Below are positions 1 to 32,900 of a stretch of DNA of 64,000 nucleotides, in pieces (the first letter of the stretch is position 1; each line of letters begins with the position of its first letter). Origin of the DNA: Sphaeramia orbicularis. Lineage: Eukaryota; Chordata; Actinopteri; Kurtiformes; Apogonidae. The position numbers and the translations under genes are program-made. The stretch covers positions 18,377,995 to 18,441,994 of the forward strand of contig NC_043965.1 in the NCBI RefSeq assembly GCF_902148855.1, written 5' to 3'. A model generated the notes under the pieces. It was not told where the DNA came from. It saw only the letters and a program-made list of their open reading frames with translations, and did not search any database.

Positions 1-21295
<21,295 letters not shown>

Positions 21296-21480
21296 GTTTG
21301 TTTCGCTCACTGCGAATGGGGGAACTGACGTCACGTACTCGTTTACACGAGCCCACCCCCTCATTTGCATACCTCGAAAATGTAGCCAATCCGCGGTGAG
21401 AACGTCACTTGAAAAACGTGACCGAGCCCCCTCAGCTTTGGTTTTTTTAAGGTTGACTCATATTTGGCTTTTAAGGCCGA
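21296..21480 (-). promoter_or_regulatory. cnnm4 5' flank with palindromic CRE
   Basis: Immediately upstream of the cnnm4 start there is a full palindromic cAMP response element TGACGTCA at 21326-21333, followed at once by CGTAC. Further ACGT-core words lie at 21402-21421 and a CCAAT word near 21384. The stretch is richer in CpG than its surroundings. No TATA box is obvious. A core promoter here is inferred from position and motifs. Confidence 0.5.
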
Positions 21481-23264
21481 CTTTGATTTCAAGATAGTGG
21501 CCAGATATTTCTAAAAACAGGAAGTCTCATCAAGTATCATCAGTCTACCTCAGACTGTAAAAATACTTTTAAAGAATACTACATAATTTTAAAATATTTC
21601 ATATGTATCCTCTGGATAATTTCAGACATTTTCAATGGTAATTCTAATCTCCATAAATCTGCTCTAGCTGTTTATATGAGATAAAACAAGATACATGATG
21701 ACTTCTATTATCCTTTACCTTCTTATTTTTGATTGCAATACTTTTCATTTGTTTGTTTGTTTATTTTTTTTTTTCATCCATGCATTTATTCAATTATTTA
21801 TTCATTCATTCATTACATTTCATATTTAGTAACATTACGTGAGCTCTATAAGCATGTTGGTTAACCCAGTGTTTAAAAATAGTGAGACAGTAAGTGGTAG
21901 GATTTTTATTGACAGCAGCTGCACAGTGGTTGTTTTTTAGGATCCTAACTTGTTATCATTCACTGACAACTCACAAACATTAACTGATAAGAAAATAATG
22001 AACCGGTAAAGTGCGACAAGTCAGAGGAGACATCACTACTATGACAAGTGATGTTAGTCTACATATATACATGTTGTTCTTTAGGAAAGATCCCCATCTT
22101 GTGGTCAATTTTAAACACTGCACTATAAAAGCTGAAATATTTGATGTTCATAGATTAATCACAACCAAAAGGCCAGTCTGATAGTGTCATATGTAGTCTA
22201 AGCAAAGCCAGCATTTCATTTAATTATTAGTTTAATCCATAAATGGAAACAGATTTGTGTGATATAAAATCATGGGTACAGTTTTCAAGTTCATCTTGAG
22301 GACACATCTGGACACCTCTAAAAAAGACTTTGATAATATGATTGTTAAAAAGTGAAAATCCCGAATCATATGGTCTTTGACAAATATTGGTATGTAATGA
22401 ATGGGAAGGAAACACACCTCCCTGAGTTTTAATGCTTGGTGAACAGTCCCAAATGCCTGTAGCTTCATCTCACGAGGCCCTCTAGTGGCTATGTGAAACA
22501 TTGCAGTTTTATTTACACGTCAAGAGCATAAATTGGGCTTGTCACCTTAGTAGCCCCCACCCACTTATAAAAAGAGTTTAATGACAATTATTTAGCATAC
22601 AACAGTTCATATGTGTTAAAGTAGGAATCAGCAGTGCACAAGTTCATGACTAAATGAGTACTAAGCTTATCCACAATTTGAGCATGACAGTAGTTTTTGC
22701 TTCTGTGCACTGTACAAACCCAACACCCTGACAGACTGTTTTCATGTTCAGGTGAATACCAGCACTCCTGAAACATTAATGATTAAATCAGTACAGGTAA
22801 GGTATTAACACACTCAAAGTTACCTGTACAGCCTCGGCACTCCGAAGCCTAAATGTCATTTTTCACCAATTACTACCATTAGAAATTCTTAAACGTGTTC
22901 AGGGAATTTGACTTTTGGTGACTGTGATGGTTGGACATGTACATCTCAATCATTAGTATATTTATTGTAGGATGCATTGTGTAGAGAAGAACCATGTGGA
23001 TCAGCAAAACATTTTTAGAATACAAAATATAATGATTATGTATTTAATTGAAGGTTAACAAGGTTGATAGGTGGTGAATTATTAGATTTCTTGGATTTGT
23101 TTTTGAAATCTGTATTATTTCCTCTGAGATGTAAAAGGCATTAGTAAAATACAAAGTGGAAAAGTATATCTGTACTATAGTAGGATATGAACATACTGTC
23201 ATCTTTCTGTTAACACAGGACACATAGGAGAGAGATATAATGGATTATAATATGTGTGTTGCAA

Positions 23265-23284
23265 ATTATTATTATTATTATTAT

Positions 23285-23343
<59 letters not shown>
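23265..23343. repeat. (ATT)n / (AGT)n compound microsatellite
   Basis: About six ATT units run directly into about 20 AGT (TAG) units. Confidence 0.95.
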
Positions 23344-24066
23344 TTTATATACCAGCTCCTCCAATCCATTTCACACTGTGAAAAAAAAATCCACATTAAT
23401 CAAACATGAAACAAAAATTTAACTTGAACTTGTTGCAATAAAAGGTCTACATAAACATCAGAGATCACACTTCAATTATGTCTACATGTACATAAATTTA
23501 CATCTCATATACATACATACATGTGCATTAAGATTTAATTCGGGGCTCATGTTACTTTATTCACACTGTTACATGCGAGTTAAAGTTACCAGTAAGGAGT
23601 ATTGACAATATTCACTTTGAATAGTCTGACAGAATACATAAAAAAGTGCAACTGACTTTTAATTTTAAAATAATGCTCCAAACCAACAGAAGATGTACTA
23701 TGATGCTCTCCACTGGCTGAAATAGATAATACATTAAATCGTCTCTTTAATTTCCAAACGCTCTAAAAAGTGAGGTCATGGGGAATAGATAACCATGTGA
23801 TGTACCTTTTTCCACTGACTCTCTTAATATAATTTAATAAAACAGAAGTAAGACCAACTGTACAAAGACTGTGGCTGATTTATTAGGTCAAAGAGCATGC
23901 TCTGTGTAAGATACACACACTTACTCCCTCTCTATCTAGCTGTGTGGCCTACAAATCCACAAAGAATGGACAGCTTCAGCAGAATGTCGTCTTCAGCTTG
24001 AGCTGTGATTGGGCCAGAGGAAGGGGTGGAGGTAAACAGGGGGTGGTTTTAGAGCCCCAACGAGAG

Positions 24067-24110
24067 AATGGGGGTGGGGGGGGGGGGGGTGTAGTAGGGG
24101 GTGTAGTAGT
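24067..24110. repeat. Poly-G run with GGGTGTAGTA units
   Basis: A near-continuous G homopolymer of about 20 bases, followed by two GGGTGTAGTAG-like units. It could fold as a G-quadruplex; that is inference from composition. Confidence 0.7.
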
Positions 24111-26282
24111 GAAGCAATAAAGACAACAGAAAAGGTTTTGAAGAAGCAAAGGTTTTGCAGCTCTCATACATGTGGTTTATATTTTATGGCTCTCTTTCTA
24201 ATGGGTCCTTTGATATACAGGGAACTTCATCACCTCTGGAAGCATGTGCAGAGCTTTTTGAGATTTGTTGTAACATTTACAAATAGATGTAGTAACATCA
24301 AATTATGAAAAGTCTATTAGAATAACTTGCAATGTTTGCAGTGCAATCATCACTCAAACATTTCTCTTGTTAACTTCTGCTAATGTCTATCAAACAAGTT
24401 AAGTAAGTAAAGCTATTATTTCATCAGTTTGTTGGGAGTAAATAGTTAACCACAGCTTTATCAGTGTCACTCCAGGTCATTCACATCATAAATGTGTGTC
24501 CCCACAGGTAGAGGTGCAAGTCTCTGAACCCTCTTTCTCCTGTCAGTTTCAAATCTGGCCTTTTTCCCAGCTCGCTTCACCCCCAGTCCTCAACTATTCA
24601 ACTGTTAAAGCTCCAGCCCACTGTGAAGAGACTTCTATACGTATGTTCAACCCTTCGCACTTTAGTCCTCACTGTTAGTCCATTGTGACCACAGTGACGC
24701 ATTCAGTTCCAGCCGTGGCCTGTGAAAACTAGTTATGGCTGCAAAGAGAAAATATCAGTCAACAGAGCCTCTGGTTGATCTCAAATGGAATAGCTGGAAT
24801 AACTCAGGGGAAATGTGATATTGTAAATATACACCAAGTAAACACATTTCAGACGTGCCTTATGTGTGTATTCTCAAGTGGTTGGATTAGTTACCAGGTA
24901 GTAACTTTTGATCTGGCCTCTGCGTGGCATCTGAGAGGGACAAAGGAAGACAGAGACAAAATCTGAAAAATAAGCTGTCTAGAAGGAAAAAGATGATAAA
25001 CATCTAAATTAGCAAAGGCTGTATTTCTATGGTTCCTTGACTACTCAACAGTCACCGTGGTGTAAAGTGGGCAGTGGACATGGTGAGCTACATTCACTTT
25101 GGTGCAGAACAGGATTGTGGTTCAGCATGCACGTGGTATTCGGTCTCCTTTATGGTGGAGTTATGGTCTGAATCAGCACTTCAGTGACATTTGAAACATC
25201 AGGGCTATTTCTGCTTATAGCCCTACACAGAAAATATGCATCCATACACACTTGTAGAAACGAAGACACCATATCTCTTTGCTGGAGGATCTGCATTACT
25301 TCAGATCACATAAAGACTGCTGATGAAATCCTATGATGAACCGTAAGATTGGAGGCTATTCTTCTGAACTTTGACTCTGTTGATAAACACCAGAGACAGA
25401 TCTATCTGTAACATTCTCCCTGAAACTGGATAGACCCAGCACTGACAGAGCTACACACCAGCACCACACTGCTGAAGGTCAATATCCTCATATCTGTGTG
25501 TGTAGTGAACAGAAGATAAGAGCAACAGTGGAGGCAGGACAGAAGGTGTTACTGGTTAACCTGAGTAAATGCAATGATCCATCACAGTAGTGTTAAAATC
25601 CTGCCCTTCTACTTTTATATACTTTAAATAACATATCTTTCAGGTCTGAGATGTGCAAAACCTATGTAAGTCACATGGTGCATGATTTCAAAGCACTATG
25701 AAGTGTTATCAGTCTGGTGCATCCAGACTAAACTGAATCCTAGGAGGTGGATGGATCTATCTTTTCATGTCTTTGCACAATGTTCAATTTATGAGGAAAC
25801 AGCAGTGAAGAAACGTTTACAAAGTCCTCATTACACCAGGCGATTCAGGATCACATGAGCCACATTTAGGACTTCTTTGATCCAATTTGAAGTAACCAAG
25901 CTTAACACTCACTAAAAAAACATAATTTTAACAACAACTACTTTGCAAATAAAGTTGAAGTAAAGCTGTGCCAAAGACAGAACCAGAATCCTGATAGTAG
26001 ATTTTTGAAGATGTCAGTGTACATTTCTATGTTTTTGACAGTTTACAAAAAAAATGACAAATGGCTTTGGAGTGAATTAATATTTAATGGTGACTCTTTT
26101 GGTTTATCATTAAACTGACAGCTCTGTCTTTTTTATTCCACACATGTGTCCCCATCTTACCTGAGCCCATGCCACCTATATTGAATTGTGTGCCAGACTA
26201 TGTTGCACAATGTCAAACAGTTATGTAGCATTTAGACATTGATTTGGCACTAAAATGAAACCCTCCCATGATCGTCCAGAAG

Positions 26283-26384
26283 TATAAAATCAGATGAGAC
26301 TCATTCCGAGCGCTGTTCGGGCCAAAGAGTTGGGGTTCACTGTTCGCAAGTGCTTAACGCTGCAACTGAAACTTGGAAGAAGAG
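26283..26384 (+). promoter_or_regulatory. bhmt copy 1 core promoter and 5' UTR
   Basis: TATAAAA at 26283-26289 lies about 100 bp before the start codon at 26385, so transcription is expected from about 26312-26318. The leader is short and contains no upstream ATG between the likely start site and 26385. Confidence 0.6.
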
Positions 26385-29300
26385 ATGCCGCCTGTAAAGA
26401 AGGTAAAGCCTCTTGGCATATTCTGTACTGTCATTTATGTCCTGCTGCAACTGTTTTACTGACCTGTAAAAAAAAGTTTTCACTGCAGGTTTTGTGAGTG
26501 TAGTTTGTAATCTAGCCTGACTAAAGCTGTCACTGCTGGAAAGAATAAAAATGATTTATATTTGCACCTTTGTACCCCAGCTACAGCCTCTTTCCCATAA
26601 ACATTCACATAAACTCCTAAATTTTCAATCTTTAGTATTTTTATATACAAACTATATAAAATGTCTCCCTCCACATTGTCTTTAGAAACAGTACATAAGT
26701 AGGTCTTGATGCATTTTGATGTTTCATATACATTACTTGGCAATTTAATCCTTCCTTCTTTATAATTCACCTCCATTTAATGTATTCCGGGCCTCTCTCA
26801 GGGTATCATCGAGCGTCTGAACGCTGGGGAGGTGGTGATCGGCGATGGAGGCTTTGTGTTTGCCCTGGAGAAGAGGGGATATGTTAAGGCCGGACCGTGG
26901 ACTCCTGAGGCTACTGTCACACACCCTGAGGCCGGTAGGGCTGACAGACACACAAAAACATCAGTGTATCTAAGCCGCTAGTTCTATAAACATCTAAATG
27001 CATTGCAAGAGTGAGCCCTAACCCCATTTGGAGGCGTCTGTTACCAATGAATAGTATATTTCAGCTCACTGTACAGATTTAACACACTCCAAATGTTGCA
27101 TAAGTGTCCAAATACACACATTACATATGAGCGTATGAGGTGACAAATAACAGTTAACATGTATGTCCATGTACTGTTTAATATAAGAAAGCACTATCAA
27201 CACAGTGACATGTGTTTGACATGTGTCAAACCTCTGTTTCTATCAGTGAGGCAGCTGCACAGAGAATTTCTGAGAGCAGGATCGAATGTCATGCAGGCAT
27301 TCACGTTTTACGCCAGTGATGATAAACTGGAAAACAGAGGCCAAACCCTGAAAATCACTGTGAGTACCCATCTGCAGCACTTCACAGCCAGCATCTTACA
27401 GATTCGACAGTGCTTGATATGCTTAATTGTGGGTTTATATATATGTAGTGTCATTATTATTTCCATGAGGGGACACAGCCTGTGACCTGGCGAGGAAAGT
27501 AGCCAATGAAGGAGATGCCATCTCCTGATGATCTGATTTCACTGTTATTTGTCATCTCTGCAGGGAGCCCAGATCAATGAGGCCGCCTGCGATTTGGCCC
27601 GTGAGGTAGCCAGTGAGGGTGATGCCCTGGTTGCAGGTGGAGTGTCTCAGACGCCATCCTACCTGAGCTGTAAGAGTGAGACCGATGTGAAGGCCATCTT
27701 CAAGAAACAGCTGGATGTGTTCATGAAGAAAAACGTGGATTTCCTGATCGCAGAGGTAGAATGAAATTTTAATAAAAATCTCAGCGATAATCTGGAATTT
27801 GACAAGATCAACACATGGAGGCTTGGGTTTGACTCTGCTGTTTGTGTCTTTGCAGTACTTTGAGCATGTTGAGGAGGCAGAGTGGGCTGTTCAGGTGCTG
27901 AAGACCAGTGGGAAGCCTGTGGCTGCTTCTCTGGCAATCGGACCAGAGGGAGACATGCACGGTGTCTCACCTGGGGAGTGTGCTGTCAGACTGGTGAAGG
28001 CTGGTATGAACTTCTTTTGCCCAAATTGATCTCCATTGTCATTTGTTTTAGTGTTGTTGTATTATCAGATATAGCAATTGTATTTTTTTTTCTTCTCCAG
28101 GTGCCCAGGTTGTGGGAGTCAACTGCCACTTTGACCCCATGACCTGTGTGGAGGCTGTCAAGATGATGAAGGCCGGAGTCGAAAAGGCCGGACTGAAGGC
28201 TCACTATATGGTGCAGCCGCTGGCCTTCCACACCCCCGACTGCAACTGCCAGGGATTTATCGACCTCCCAGAATTCCCTTTTGGTAATTGGAATATTTGT
28301 TAAATAATGATATATTGACTTTTATGCTTTTTTTCTCTTTTTTTCTAACATTTGCCTTTGTTTTGTTCTGTTTTTAGCCTTGGAACCCAGGATCCTGACC
28401 CGCTGGGATATGCACAAGTATGCCAGAGAGGCTTACAAAGTTGGTATCCGCTTCATTGGTGGCTGCTGTGGGTTTGAGCCTTATCACATCAGGGCTGTGG
28501 CTGAGGAGTTGGCAACTGAGAAAGGGAAAATGCCCCCTGGTTCTGACAAACATGGCATGTGGGGCACTGCTCTGGAGATGCACACCAAGCCCTGGGTCAG
28601 AGCCAGGTAAAGTATACTCTATGCTAATATCATCAGCTCATATCAGTCGTATTTTACATTTTACTATTTCCATCTAAGTGTCTACAAACATTATACATTT
28701 TATTACATACTGTTATCTAACTTTGGTTACTTTCCAGTCTATAAATTTCAATCCCCATCTTATTCAGTGAAAATCATGCCTCTCCAAATATTATAATTTC
28801 TTGAACGTTTATATCCCTCCGTGGACTGACAAAGTTGTCTTTCCTCTAAATCTAAATACACTCCTTAAAAGCCTTCCTGGACTAGCTGGAAAATGAATTA
28901 CCAAAAAGCTGAGCTCATGAAGAGTTGACTTTTGACAGATAGGTGGTTATCACAGAAGGTCATACTAAAGAATATGATGTAGTGCATAAAGTAGATCAAA
29001 TGAGCTCAACCTTAAACATCTACAGCTGTAAAATGTGACAAACATACGAAAACAGCAGCAATATGAAACCAAAACCATCATGTGTTGCTGTGGAGTGCTT
29101 TCAGAGTGTAATACTTGTATAAGGATCTGAATATTTCTTCTGCTCCTGCTAACTTCAGATACACAGTTACAAGGTTTAGAACTAGTGGAATTAATTGAAT
29201 ATTTTCCTGTCCCTCTTCTTCTCAGGTCTCGTCGTGAGTACTGGGAGCACCTTAAGCCTGCCTCAGGTCGTCCCCACTGTGCGTCTCTGTCCACACCTGA

Positions 29301-29415
29301 AGGCTGGGGTGTGACCAAGGGCCACACTGACCTGCTGCAGCACAAAGAGGCCACCACCACTCAGGAAATGCAGCACGTGTTGCAGATGCAGAAGAAGGGC
29401 AAGTCCACAGCATGA
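26385..29415 (+). CDS. bhmt: Betaine-homocysteine S-methyltransferase, tandem copy 1
   Basis: Eight coding exons: 26385-26402, 26802-26934, 27247-27359, 27564-27755, 27856-28003, 28101-28283, 28378-28606, 29226-29415; 1206 nt, 401 residues (human BHMT 406). All splice sites are GT-AG and phases match. The cytosolic zinc enzyme moves a methyl group from betaine to homocysteine, giving dimethylglycine and methionine. Visible family features are the barrel start [20 protein letters not shown], the betaine region [20 protein letters not shown], the zinc ligands in GVNCHFDP and GGCCGFEP, and the C-terminal tetramer arm ([28 protein letters not shown]). Differences from copy 2 include EAEWAV for EAVWAV next to the substrate glutamate, FPFALEP for FPFGLEP, and a longer, diverged tail KKGKSTA. 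A poly(A) signal AATAAA follows at 29567. Intron 3 carries a stranded exon-4-like fragment. Confidence 0.96.
27478..27522 (+). pseudogene. Stranded bhmt exon-4 fragment in intron 3 of copy 1
   Basis: Forty-five bases that translate as [15 protein letters not shown], matching the [15 protein letters not shown] stretch of exon 4, lie 42 bp upstream of the real exon 4 (27564). The nucleotide sequence differs from the working exon at many third positions, so it is a diverged relic and not a fresh slip. It has no donor site and meets in-frame stops directly after the match (TCC TGA TGA), so use as an exon is unlikely. Confidence 0.75.
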
Positions 29416-29863
29416 GCGAGACTGAAACTGAAAACCAGCGCACCTCTCCCTTCAGTTGAGAAAAGGGAGACGGAGAATGGACTCAGCTCTCTCCTAGTTC
29501 AGTTGTGAGATTAAAAGCACTTGTAACAGTGAACAGTAGTGGAGTATTCCCATGTAAATCCTAACCAATAAACAAAAAATTATGACTATGTGTTTTCAGT
29601 GAGTTTTATTCTGCTGTTTTTCGAAAGGATGAAGTGCTTGTTTATTGGTCTGTCTACTCCCAAATAAAATCCCACAAACGACCAAGAAAACAGATCGACA
29701 CCCTAAAAAGACACCCCCCAATTAATCCGGACTAAACTAGTAATGCTCACAATACTCTCATTCAGTTAAAGAGGGGAGGGGAAGGAGTAAACACCACAGT
29801 TGTGTAACTGGGCTCTTGCCAATCAGAGTGGCTCTTACTTTGACCCCTCCCCTCCTTCAGAGA

Positions 29864-29949
29864 GATTTATAGTGGCCCTCTGTCACGGTCTAATGTCGCT
29901 TCAACCTCTCAAAGTCTGAGCAGTCAGGGGTCCACACAGCTGCAGGATT
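29864..29949 (+). promoter_or_regulatory. bhmt copy 2 core promoter and 5' UTR
   Basis: A TATA-like TTTATAG at 29866-29872 sits about 80 bp upstream of the start codon, just 450 bp past the stop codon of copy 1. C-rich words (CCCCTCCCCTCC) precede it. Separate promoters for the two copies are inferred. Confidence 0.5.
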
Positions 29950-32900
29950 ATGGCACCAGTGAAGAAGGTATGGCTCAACTTTTGCACAGAAGGATATGCA
30001 AGCGGGACACTCCTGTAGATGTCTGAGAAAACTGTGTTAGTTGTGATATCTTATTCTCAAATACTCTTGAGAGTCAGCAATATTCATTAAATAGCATTTG
30101 TAAGTATTTAAAAGATTAATTAACCTCAATTACAAGAATGGAATTTTTCATTTTTCTGATCTTTACATCTGAGATTCTTGCCCTTAACCTCATGCAATAT
30201 GTGTGAATATTTGCTTAGGCTGAGGGACTCACTACATAGTTATAATTATGATTTATGGTTGTTTTTCTGTGTTTATTCTGGGCAGAAGTCTAAAAAGTAG
30301 GCACTCTAATGCGTCTCCTGCACAGCTGGCATGTAAGGTCATATTTCCCAGACCCTTCAGACATCTAAGCTACCGTGCTGTTTTATGTAAAGTCTCATAA
30401 ATCTACCTCATAGGAAAGAAAACACAATTAAAAATATAGAACTGATGTAAAACTTAACAGAATTTTTTTTTTATTTAAAGGGCACTGACGTGTCAAGTGT
30501 TCTTTTGTCAGAGATTTTGCAAAGACTTTTAGTGCAATTATTTCCAACCAGAAACCTGCAGTTTATAGGGAGTAGTTTAATAATAATAAAAAAAAACATG
30601 CTAATTTATATCCACATGCATTTTTAAACCTTTAGTAAATGTACAATAACCAGCAGACCGCCGACACACGTCCCTTGAAACCTTTTTAACACCACATGTT
30701 TGTCTTGGGAGCACGTGAAAAGTAGTGAATGAGCAGAGTGACCTATCTAAACATAATGTATATATGTTTCATATCAGGGTTTAGAATTTAACAGATCATA
30801 GCCTAAACTCACATAAATAATAAAATACAAGTTTAACATGAGGGTATTGATAATTTTCTGTTTGTATGAAGAATAGTAACAATAGACACTTTTACATAAT
30901 CAATTCTGTTATAATCATTTAGTTTATAGTCCATGCAAGCAGAATTTAGATGATCATCACAAACAACACTTACTCTTATCTGGCTATTTTTAAGGGAAAA
31001 TCAGATGAAATAGTTTGAGAACCAGGTGGAGCAAACTCAGGGGAATCTTGATAGAAGATGTTTTCCTGATTCAAATACTATGAATGAATTAACAGATGAG
31101 TAATCTGGAGAGATATTTCTGCTTTTCCTGGCAGTGTACTGAACTAAAGCACATTACAGAGATAACCATATGGTCAAGAGTGGGTGATGAAGTGAGACAC
31201 AAATGCATGACAAAAAGATAAATCTAAAGAGGAGTTTGTGCATTATCATGACATTTGTATTAAATAGTTATTTATCTTCTTTGTATATTCACAGCCTTAG
31301 GTTGACTCATCAAATATATTCATAACCTGTGTCCAATTCTACCCTTACGATTTCACTATTGTTCTGCATACTTCAATCTCTATATGTGTCTCTTATCACA
31401 GGGAGTCTTGGAGCGTCTTGACGCTGGGGAGGTGGTAATCGGTGATGGAGGCTTCGTGTTTGCCTTGGAAAAGAGAGGCTACGTGAAGGCTGGTCCCTGG
31501 ACCCCTGAGGCTGCTGCAGAGCACCCCGAGGCCGGTGAGAATAGCAGCAGATTAGAACAGCTTCTCCATTTCCATATGCAGACTTTTCTTTGTTCTAGAA
31601 TTTCCACAGAATTTCATATGTGAAGATGCAATCTGTTTGCTCTATGATTCATAGTGCGTCAGCTGCACAGGGAGTTCCTCAGAGCTGGAGCTAATGTCAT
31701 GCAGACCTTCACCTTCTACGCCAGTGATGACAAACTGGAGAACAGAGGCAACAAACTCTCCTTCACTGTAAGTTAAGCTGGACTTTTTTCTCCTTTTTTT
31801 TTTTTAACCTTTTTTCTTGTATCATGCTCTGACAGCATCCAAGTCCTGCTGAACTGTCTTCAAGATGTGAAAGAATGATTGGAATCAAAAATTTTTTTAA
31901 ACGTAATGAATCCAAAACTGAGATTGTTGTTTTTGGAAACCCTGATTTTAGTGCTGCCATGGACCGCTTAAACAACTACTGCCATCCGTCAGTCAAAAAT
32001 CTTGGTGTGGTTTAGACAGCTCTTTTAAACTGGGCCAACAAATTAGTTTAGTAGTTAAATCTTGTTTTTATCAGTTACATCTCCTCAGCAAGGTTAAGTC
32101 ACTCATGCTTTTATCATGTGGACCACTGCAACTCTTTGTACTGTGGGTCGGACCAGGCCTCCATCCACTGTCTGCAGTTAGTCCAAAACTCTGCAGCATG
32201 ACTGCTCACAGGCACAAGGAGATATGAGCATATAATAGCATATGTTCTGGACTCCTTGCACTTGCTTCCTGTCAGCTACAGGATTCATTTTAAGATTTTA
32301 TTATTGGTTTTTAAATGTCTTAATAGGCTGGCTCCTTCTTATCTTTCTGAGCTTGTGTCAGTACATGTTCCTCCCAGAACAATGAGCTCCACTGACCAGC
32401 TGACCTTAGAGGTTAAAAACCAGAGACTGGGCTTTTTCTGTTGCAGCCCCAAACTCTGAAACAGTCTCCCTTTGCACATTAGAAAAGCCCAGTCTATTAT
32501 AATTTTTTTAAATCTTCCTTAAAAACTCATTTGACTGCTTTTAACACAAGCTGAGCAGGACATTTTATCTGTTTTTATTTACCTGTTGGATTGCTTCTAT
32601 TGTTTTTGTGTTGTTCCTAACTTCTGCATTGGCACTTTTAATATGGTTGTAAAGCACTTTGTGAACCGTTGATTGTTGTAAATGTGCTAAACAATTAAAT
32701 TTGACCCTGACCTTGACCATGGGCACCTGATGATCTGATTTCACTGTTATTTGTCATCTCTGCAGGGAGCCCAGATCAATGAGGCCGCCTGCGATTTGGC
32801 CCGTGAGGTAGCCAATGAGGGCGATGCCCTGGTTGCAGGAGGAGTGTCTCAGACTCCATCCTACCTGAGCTGTAAGAGTGAGACCGATGTTAAGGCCATC

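Larger units (their letters stand above)
21481..26280. other. Intergenic spacer between cnnm4 and bhmt copy 1
   Basis: Divergent spacer between the cnnm4 promoter (minus) and bhmt copy 1 (plus). It is A/T-rich with an (ATT)n/(AGT)n microsatellite at 23265-23343 and a poly-G run at 24067-24090. I found no exon with splice context or family resemblance, no transposon termini and no RNA gene. Confidence 0.6.

Noticed and set aside
21370-21370. Upstream in-frame ATG as the cnnm4 start
   Set aside because: It would place 25 unrelated residues before the signal peptide and overlap the CRE region; the ATG at 21295 has better context.
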